The notes beneath the pieces were generated by a model that saw only the letters and a list, made by a program, of their open reading frames with translations, did no database searches and was not told the origin of the DNA. This document shows positions 57,166 through 64,000 of a stretch of DNA of 64,000 nt, one piece after another. Both the position numbers and the translations under genes were made by a program. Source of the DNA: Lysobacter oculi (GTDB taxonomy: Bacteria; Pseudomonadota; Gammaproteobacteria; Xanthomonadales; Xanthomonadaceae). The stretch spans positions 506,001 through 570,000 of the forward strand of contig NZ_CP029556.1 of assembly GCF_003293695.1 (NCBI RefSeq). Direction: 5' to 3'. Position 1 is the stretch's first letter; every line of letters starts with the position of its first letter.

Positions 57166-58473
57166 ATGGATATTCGTCCGAATGCCGCGGCGCTGACGCC
57201 GCTCCTGCTGTTCCTGGCGCTGTTCTTCGGGGCCGGCGTCTGGTTCACCCTGCAGGGCGAGGCGATGGGCTTCTACACGCTGCGGGCACCGGTGGCGATC
57301 CTGCCGGCGCTGGCACTCGGCGCGTGGATCGCGCGGCGGCGCGGCATCGACGTGTCCTCCCGGCTGCTGGCCGGCATGGGCGACCCCAACGTCATGCTGA
57401 TGTGCCTGATCTTCCTGCTGGCGGGGGCGTTCGCCGCGATCGGCCAGGCCATCGGGGCGGTCGATGCGGTGGTCGCCCTGGGCCTGGGCTGGCTGCCGCC
57501 GCCGTTGCTGCTGCCCGGTCTGTTCGTGCTGGCGGGCTTCATTTCGCTGGCCATCGGCAGTTCCATGGGCACGCTGGCGGCGGTGGTGCCGATCGCGGTC
57601 GGCGTGGCCGAAGCCTCCGGCCTGTCGATGCCACTGGTGATGGCGAGCACGGTCGGCGGCGCGATGTTCGGCGATAACCTGTCGGTGATCTCGGACACCA
57701 CCATCGCCGCCACCCGCACCCAGGGCGCGGAGATGCGTGACAAGTTCCGCGAGAACTTCAGGATCGCGCTGCCGGCGGCGCTCGCCACGCTGCTGCTCCT
57801 GGGCTGGCTCGGCGCGGGTGCGCACGCGCAGCCCGTGGCTCCCACCGCCGCTTCGCCGTGGCTGGCGCTGCCCTACGTCATCGTGCTGGTGCTGGCGCTG
57901 ATCGGGCTCGACGTGCTGCTGGTGCTCGGCATCGGCATCGTGCTGGCGGCGCTGTTCGGCGCGGTGTTCGCCCACGACGGCTACGGCTGGGTCCGCGCCG
58001 CCAGTGACATCTGGTCGGGTTTCGATGGGATGACGGAAATCCTGCTGCTCACCGTGCTGATCGGCGGGCTGGCCGAACTGGTGCGCGCCAGTGGCGGGCT
58101 GGCCTGGCTGTCGGCGAAGGTGGCGAAGTTCGCACGTGGCCATGCCGGGCCGCGCAGCGGCGAAGCCAGCATCGCGGCGCTGTCGGCCGCCACCGACATC
58201 GTCACCGCCAACAACACCGTCGCCATCCTGATCAGCGGCCGCCTGGCCCGCGATGTCGCCGAACGCCATGGCGTCACCCCGCGACGCGCGGCCAGCATCC
58301 TCGACATCTTCAGCTGCGTGGCGCAGGGCCTGATCCCGTGGGGCGCGCAGATCCTGCTGGCGGCATCACTCGCCAAGGTGTCGCCGCTGGCGATCGCCGG
58401 GCAGGTCTATTACTGCTGGCTGCTGGGCATCGTCGCCATCGGTTTCATGCTGTGGCCGCGTCGCGCGGGCTGA
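57166..58473 (+). CDS. NhaC-family Na+/H+ antiporter
   Basis: 435 residues from the ATG at 57166 (DIRPNAAALTPLLLFLALFFG). About eleven TM segments with the NhaC-type signatures GSSMGTLAAVVPIAVG and STVGGAMFGDNLSVISDTTIAATRTQG, plus SAATDIVTANNTVAILISG in the C-terminal half. Exports Na+ in exchange for protons or exchanges a related small organic ion. Closely related transporters carry tyramine or malate, so the substrate is uncertain. Confidence 0.82.
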   Translation: MDIRPNAAALTPLLLFLALFFGAGVWFTLQGEAMGFYTLRAPVAILPALALGAWIARRRGIDVSSRLLAGMGDPNVMLMCLIFLLAGAFAAIGQAIGAVDAVVALGLGWLPPPLLLPGLFVLAGFISLAIGSSMGTLAAVVPIAVGVAEASGLSMPLVMASTVGGAMFGDNLSVISDTTIAATRTQGAEMRDKFRENFRIALPAALATLLLLGWLGAGAHAQPVAPTAASPWLALPYVIVLVLALIGLDVLLVLGIGIVLAALFGAVFAHDGYGWVRAASDIWSGFDGMTEILLLTVLIGGLAELVRASGGLAWLSAKVAKFARGHAGPRSGEASIAALSAATDIVTANNTVAILISGRLARDVAERHGVTPRRAASILDIFSCVAQGLIPWGAQILLAASLAKVSPLAIAGQVYYCWLLGIVAIGFMLWPRRAG

Positions 58474-58608
58474 GTGTGGGGCAGGGCGCAACCCGGTCGA
58501 TGGCCGGATGCGCGCCGGAAAATTCGGTTTGACAGGGATATGCCGGACCCCGACAATGCACGGCCTTCGCAGCATCGGTGCGATGCGGCCGCGGAACCGG
58601 TACTCCGG

Positions 58609-58685
58609 CGGGGTATAGCGCAGTCTGGTAGCGCGCCTGCTTTGGGAGCAGGATGTCGGGGGTTCGAATCCCTCTACCCCGACCA
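58609..58685 (+). tRNA. tRNA-Pro (UGG)
   Basis: Complete cloverleaf; anticodon loop TTTGGGA, T loop TTCGAAT, acceptor CGGGGTA with matching 3' strand and encoded CCA. First of a cluster of four. Confidence 0.97.
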
Positions 58686-58729
58686 TCACCGCTCCCGCAC
58701 AGTACCGATGATGCGACGATCCGAACCGG

Positions 58730-58806
58730 GCGCCCGTAGCTCAATCGGATAGAGCACCGGCCTTCTAAGCCGGTGGTTGCAGGTTCGATTCCTGCCGGGC
58801 GCGCCA
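58730..58806 (+). tRNA. tRNA-Arg (UCU)
   Basis: Acceptor GCGCCCG, anticodon loop CTTCTAA, T loop TTCGATT, encoded CCA. Confidence 0.97.
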
Positions 58807-58837
58807 TCGGCGGACCGGCGGGGCAAAACGTTTCAGT

Positions 58838-58915
58838 GGTGGCTGTAGCTCAGTTGGTTAGAGTACTGGATTGTGATTCCAGTGGTCGGGGGTTCGAATC
58901 CCCTCAGCCACCCCA
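58838..58915 (+). tRNA. tRNA-His (GUG)
   Basis: Anticodon loop TTGTGAT, with the extra 5' G (58838) opposite C73 that identifies tRNA-His; encoded CCA. Confidence 0.97.
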
Positions 58916-58956
58916 CTCTTGCAAGATCCCGGCGCTTTGCTAGAATTGCCGGCTCG

Positions 58957-59032
58957 GGGCCGTTAGCTCAGTTGGTAGAGCAGTTGACTCTTAATCAATA
59001 GGTCCAAGGTTCGAATCCTTGACGGCCCACCA
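58957..59032 (+). tRNA. tRNA-Lys (CUU)
   Basis: Acceptor GGGCCGT, anticodon loop CTCTTAA, T loop TTCGAAT, encoded CCA; followed by a terminator. Confidence 0.96.
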
Positions 59033-59040
59033 AACCCCGA

Positions 59041-59071
59041 AAAGCCCGGCGCAAGCCGGGCTTTTTCTTTG
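59041..59071 (+). terminator. Terminator of the Pro-Arg-His-Lys tRNA cluster
   Basis: AAAAGCCCGGC, GCAA loop, GCCGGGCTTTTTC: a strong stem with T tract nine bases after tRNA-Lys. Confidence 0.92.
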
Positions 59072-59134
59072 TGCGCACGATGGGCGAAGCGCTAGACTTG
59101 CCGGCCGCGATGGGACGCACGTCGCGGTGCGAAC

Positions 59135-59219
<85 letters not shown>

Positions 59220-59422
59220 GACCGAAGCATCGGTTCTTCATTCTTCGCAAAGACACGCACCCGCCTGACCGCAACGCCCGCGGCATGGCGCGGCCGAACT
59301 GCATTCCGCTGGCGCAGGGCGGCGAAATCCGCCAAACTAGTGCGTTCGGCACCCGTTTACGCGCGGTGCTCCAAATGCAACCACGGATAAAGACCACCGG
59401 CGAGCAGGTGGCAGGAGTTCTT

Positions 59423-60721
59423 ATGCAGGTTTCGATCGAATCCACCGGTGACCTTGGCCGTCGGGTGGTGTTCCGCGTTCCGTCCGTCGATCTCGAGAAC
59501 CGTGTCGGCAGCCGCCTGCGCGAGATCGCGCGCGACGCCCGCATCAAGGGCTTCCGCCCCGGCAAGGTGCCGACCAGCGTGATCGAGAAGCGCTATGGCC
59601 CGCAGGTGCGCGCGGAAATCCTCGATGGCCTGCTGCGCCAGGGCTTTGGCGACGCGCTGAAGGGCGAGACCTTCCAGATCGCCGGCAGCCCGCGCATCGA
59701 GCCTTCCGATGAGGCCGCCGCCGAGGGCGAGCTGGCCTACGTCGCCGACTTCGAAGTGGTGCCGGAATTCGGCGAGATCGACCTCGCCAAGCTCAATGTC
59801 ACCCGCCACACCTCGGCTGTCGAAGAAGCCGACATCGACCGCATGATCGAGAACCTGCGCGAGCAGCGTCGCAGCTGGTCGCCGGTGCAGGTGGAAGCGA
59901 AGGAAGGCGACCTGGTCGACGTCGAAATGTGGACCGAGACCGACGGCGTGCGCCTGCCCGCCGAAGGCAGCGAGCGTGGCTCCACGGTGATCGGCAGCGG
60001 CATGCTGTACCCGACCATCGAGTCCGAGCTGGTCGGCCTGAAGACCGGCGACGAGAAGGTCGCTTCGGTGGCGTTCCCGGCCGAGTGGCCGGTCCCGGCG
60101 CTGGCCGGCAAGACCGCCAACGTCCACCTCAAGGCCGTGCAGGTCGCCGAGGCGCAGCTGCCTGAAGTCAACCACGCCTTCATCCGCAGCTTCGGCGTGA
60201 AGAGTGGCGAGGCCGACCAGTTCCGCGACGAGATCCGCAACAACCTGGAGCGCGAGCTCAAGGGTGCGCTGATGTACCGCCTGCGTCGTGCGGTGGGTGA
60301 GGAGATCATCTCCAGCTACGGCCATGTCGCCATGCCGCCGAAGCTGGTCGAAGCCGAGGCCAAGGCCATGGCGGAAGCCGCCGTCCAGCAGGCCCGCGAG
60401 CAGGGCCAGGCGCTCGATGTCGATGCGTCGCAGTTCATGGAAGCGGCCGGCAAGCGCGCGCTGGTGGCGCTGTTCACGGGCGAAGTGGCCCGTCGCAACA
60501 AGCTGCAGCTCGACCGCGGCCGCCTGATGGAGACGATGCGCCTGATCGCCTCGACCTACGAGGAACCGGAGCAGGTCATTGAGTTGTACCGCAACGACCC
60601 CCAACTCCTGCAGGGACTGCAGAACCGCGTGATGGAAGAGCAGGTGACCGATTGGATCGCCGAGCAGGCCCAGCACACGGAACGGCCGCTACCCTTCCAG
60701 GACGCCATCCGCCCCGAGTGA
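59423..60721 (+). CDS. tig: Trigger factor
   Basis: 432 residues from the ATG at 59423, preceded by GGCAGGAG. Ribosome-binding tail with the signature GFRPGKVP near residue 45, a central FKBP-type peptidyl-prolyl isomerase domain (~150-240), and a C-terminal chaperone domain rich in charged helices. Binds nascent chains at the ribosome exit. First gene of the tig-clpP-clpX-lon protein-quality cluster. Confidence 0.96.
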   Translation: MQVSIESTGDLGRRVVFRVPSVDLENRVGSRLREIARDARIKGFRPGKVPTSVIEKRYGPQVRAEILDGLLRQGFGDALKGETFQIAGSPRIEPSDEAAAEGELAYVADFEVVPEFGEIDLAKLNVTRHTSAVEEADIDRMIENLREQRRSWSPVQVEAKEGDLVDVEMWTETDGVRLPAEGSERGSTVIGSGMLYPTIESELVGLKTGDEKVASVAFPAEWPVPALAGKTANVHLKAVQVAEAQLPEVNHAFIRSFGVKSGEADQFRDEIRNNLERELKGALMYRLRRAVGEEIISSYGHVAMPPKLVEAEAKAMAEAAVQQAREQGQALDVDASQFMEAAGKRALVALFTGEVARRNKLQLDRGRLMETMRLIASTYEEPEQVIELYRNDPQLLQGLQNRVMEEQVTDWIAEQAQHTERPLPFQDAIRPE

Positions 60722-60745
60722 CGGCGTCCCAACCCCGGAGCCCGC

Positions 60746-61372
60746 ATGAGCCTTGAGACGAAAGCCCTGAACCTGGTGCCGATGGTGGTCGAGCAGACCA
60801 GCCGCGGCGAACGCGCGTACGACATCTATTCGCGCCTGCTCAAGGAGCGGCTGATCTTCATGGTCGGGCCGATCGACGACCACATGGCCAATGTCATTGT
60901 GGCCCAGCTGCTGTTCCTCGAGGCCGAAAACCCGGAGAAGGAGATCAGCATCTACATCAACTCGCCGGGCGGCATCGTCACCGCCGGCATGGCGATCTAC
61001 GACACGATGCAGTTCATCAAGCCGGACGTCTCCACCACCTGCATCGGCCAGGCCGCCTCGATGGGCGCCCTGCTGCTGGCCGCGGGCGCGCCGGGCAAGC
61101 GTTACGCGCTGCCCAACTCGCGGGTGATGATCCACCAGCCCTTGGGCGGCTTCCAGGGTCAGGCGACCGACATCGACATCCATGCCCGCGAGATCCTGAC
61201 CCTGCGCCAACGCCTGAACGAGATCCTCGCCAAGCACACCGGCCAGTCGCTGGAGACCATCGCCCGCGACACCGAGCGCGACAACTTCAAGTCCGCCGAG
61301 GCCGCGCGCGATTACGGCCTGGTCGACCGGGTGCTGGAACGCCGCCCCGAAGACAGCATCCAGCCGAACTAA
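60746..61372 (+). CDS. clpP: ATP-dependent Clp protease proteolytic subunit
   Basis: 208 residues. Catalytic Ser in [16 protein letters not shown] and His in [15 protein letters not shown], with Asp further on; [16 protein letters not shown] is the conserved oxyanion region. Forms the 14-subunit chamber used by ClpX. Separated from tig by 24 bases, and followed by a hairpin before clpX. Confidence 0.97.
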   Translation: MSLETKALNLVPMVVEQTSRGERAYDIYSRLLKERLIFMVGPIDDHMANVIVAQLLFLEAENPEKEISIYINSPGGIVTAGMAIYDTMQFIKPDVSTTCIGQAASMGALLLAAGAPGKRYALPNSRVMIHQPLGGFQGQATDIDIHAREILTLRQRLNEILAKHTGQSLETIARDTERDNFKSAEAARDYGLVDRVLERRPEDSIQPN

Positions 61373-61397
61373 TCGGCGGAAATCCTGTCCAAATCCG

Positions 61398-61422
61398 CAG
61401 GCCCGGCACCCCGCCGGGCCTG
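61398..61422 (+). terminator. Hairpin between clpP and clpX
   Basis: A 10-bp perfect stem (61398-61407 with 61413-61422) and 5-base loop, but no clear T tract. Probably attenuates read-through from clpP; clpX may have its own promoter in the 74 bases that follow. Confidence 0.65.
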
Positions 61423-61496
61423 TGCTATTCTCGGGTGGAGGCCGCGTTTAACGAAGCCTTCACATCGCACCACACCGCAATACGGGTACACGACGC

Positions 61497-62789
<1,293 letters not shown>

Positions 62790-62794
62790 GATTG

Positions 62795-62828
62795 AACGAA
62801 ACCCCGGCCGCCGCCGGGGTTTTCGTTT
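62795..62828 (+). terminator. Rho-independent terminator after clpX
   Basis: A ~14-bp stem with GCCGGGGTTTT on the 3' side, around a CGCC loop, followed by TTTCGTTTC. Separates clpX from lon. Confidence 0.92.
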
Positions 62829-62906
62829 CAGGCGCTTGCGTCATCCCGGCGCGGCCCCCATAAAGGAACGCATGGGCGTATCGCCCCCGCAGAACCGGAG
62901 CAGACA

Positions 62907-64000
62907 ATGACCGAACAGGACACCCTCATCCCACGCGCCCAGTTGCCGGTGTTGCCGTTGCGCGACGTGGTGGTGTTCCCGCACATGGTGATCCCGCTGT
63001 TCGTCGGCCGCGACAAGTCGATCCGCGCGCTGGAAATGGCGATGGAAGCCGACAAGCGCATCGTGCTGGCCGCGCAGAAATCCGCCGAGACCGATGATCC
63101 TGGCGCCGACGACATCTACGACATCGGCGCGCTCGCCAACGTGCTGCAGCTGCTCAAGCTGCCAGACGGCACCATCAAGGTGCTGGTCGAAGGCGTGGGC
63201 CGTGCGCGCGTGTCGAACGTGACCGAGCGCGATGGCGCATTGGTGGCCGACATCGACGAACTGCGCGAGACCACGACGCGCGATGGCCGCGAGCTGGACG
63301 CGATCGCGCGTTCGCTGCTCGGCCTGTTCGAGGAGTACGTCAAGTCCAACCGCAAGCTGCCGCCTGAGCTGATCCAGACGCTGTCGGGCATCGAGGAGCC
63401 CGAGCGCTTCGCCGACACGGTGGCCGCGCATCTCGGCGTGCGCCTGGCCGACAAGCAGAAGCTGCTGGAGACGCTGGATACCGGCGAGCGGCTGGAAATG
63501 CTGGTCGGCTTCGTCGATGGCGAATTGGATGTGCAGCAGCTGGAGAAGAAAATCCGCGGCCGGGTGAAGTCGCAGATGGAGAAGAGCCAGCGCGAGTACT
63601 ACCTCAACGAGCAGATGAAGGCGATCCAGAAGGAGCTGGGCGAGGGCGAGGACGGCAGCAACGAGCTGGACGAGTTGGCCCGCAAGATCGCCGAGGCCGG
63701 CATGCCGAAGCCGGTCGAGACCAAGGCCAAGGCCGAGTACAACAAGCTCAAGCAGATGTCGCCGATGTCGGCCGAGGCCGGCGTGGTGCGCAATTACCTG
63801 GACTGGCTGCTCGGCGTGCCGTGGAAGAAGCGAAGCAAGGTGCGCAAGGATCTGCGTGCCGCACAGGACGTGCTGGATGCCGACCACTTCGGTCTTGAGA
63901 AAGTGAAGGACCGCATCCTCGAATACCTCGCGGTGCAGTCGCGCGTGTCGAAGATGAAGGGGCCGATCCTCTGCCTGGTCGGGCCGCCGGGCGTGGGCAA
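62907..64000 (+). CDS. lon: Lon protease, 5' part (cut by window edge)
   Basis: 364 codons are visible. N-terminal substrate-binding domain starts LPVLPLRDVVVFPHMVIPLFVGR, followed by the long helical region (YYLNEQMKAIQKELGEGED, then VRNYLDWLLGVPWKK). The window ends inside the Walker A loop (LVGPPGVG). The catalytic Ser-Lys protease domain lies beyond. Lon degrades misfolded and short-lived regulatory proteins. Confidence 0.97.
   Translation, partial: MTEQDTLIPRAQLPVLPLRDVVVFPHMVIPLFVGRDKSIRALEMAMEADKRIVLAAQKSAETDDPGADDIYDIGALANVLQLLKLPDGTIKVLVEGVGRARVSNVTERDGALVADIDELRETTTRDGRELDAIARSLLGLFEEYVKSNRKLPPELIQTLSGIEEPERFADTVAAHLGVRLADKQKLLETLDTGERLEMLVGFVDGELDVQQLEKKIRGRVKSQMEKSQREYYLNEQMKAIQKELGEGEDGSNELDELARKIAEAGMPKPVETKAKAEYNKLKQMSPMSAEAGVVRNYLDWLLGVPWKKRSKVRKDLRAAQDVLDADHFGLEKVKDRILEYLAVQSRVSKMKGPILCLVGPPGVG

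Noticed and set aside
55735..58269. 844-codon minus-strand frame opposite NAD-IDH and the antiporter
   Set aside because: Shadow frame covering two clear + strand genes and a terminator.

Overview
The host looks like a member of the Xanthomonadaceae/Lysobacteraceae (gamma-proteobacteria). The chromosomal part is GC-rich. It carries gene sets usual for that group: tig-clpP-clpX-lon behind a tRNA cluster, NAD-type isocitrate dehydrogenase, phoB-phoR-ppk-ppx, creBCD, mfd, and a chromosomal integron whose attC sites have Xanthomonas-type repeats. I cannot name the genus from sequence alone.

Region 1 (1-24130) is the late half of a transposable prophage that enters from the left. It has Mu-type head genes: DUF3486, gp28-like terminase, DUF935 portal, F/gp30-like head protein, G-like protein, protease with internal scaffold start, T-like capsid, gp35-like, DUF1320 and Gp37-like. 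These are followed by a long-tailed siphovirus-type module: tail tube, chaperone pair joined by a -1 frameshift, 1493-residue tape measure and tail-tip proteins. This is the layout of B3/D3112-like phages. Between the G-like and protease genes sits an AT-richer two-gene insert (252-aa protein plus an HEPN-like protein). A 20-base integron attC half-site lies directly upstream of it. Near the right end a dam-like methylase gene is broken. The right end itself (24130) has Mu-like end repeats and lies inside an integron cassette.

Region 2 (24131-34822) is a chromosomal integron read from right to left: intI (33785-34822, + strand), a structured leader and attI, then 18 cassettes on the minus strand separated by 17 attC sites of 60-112 bp. 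Recognisable cassettes encode a CatB3-type chloramphenicol acetyltransferase, an APH(3')-like phosphotransferase, two PD-(D/E)XK-like proteins, a GIY-YIG-like protein, a P-loop kinase, lipoproteins and small membrane proteins. One ~300-bp cassette occurs twice intact and a third time as the target of the prophage. Two cassettes have no clear gene; one of these holds a long nested hairpin.

Region 3 (34823-64000) is conserved chromosome: mfd, a GNAT gene, a decayed YjbR/MmcQ gene, a DUF808 gene, rlmJ, creBCD with a perfect cre tag before creD, a nitrilase-family gene, a glycosyltransferase/PAP2 pair, the phosphate/polyphosphate cluster phoB-phoR-ppk-ppx with a Pho box, an M48 protease, grxC and an AhpD-like gene, NAD-IDH, an NhaC-like antiporter, five tRNAs, and tig-clpP-clpX-lon (lon cut by the window edge).

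The most unusual feature is how the two mobile elements interlock. A transposable phage has inserted into a cassette array, and the same phage carries what looks like integron-derived cargo in its own genome.
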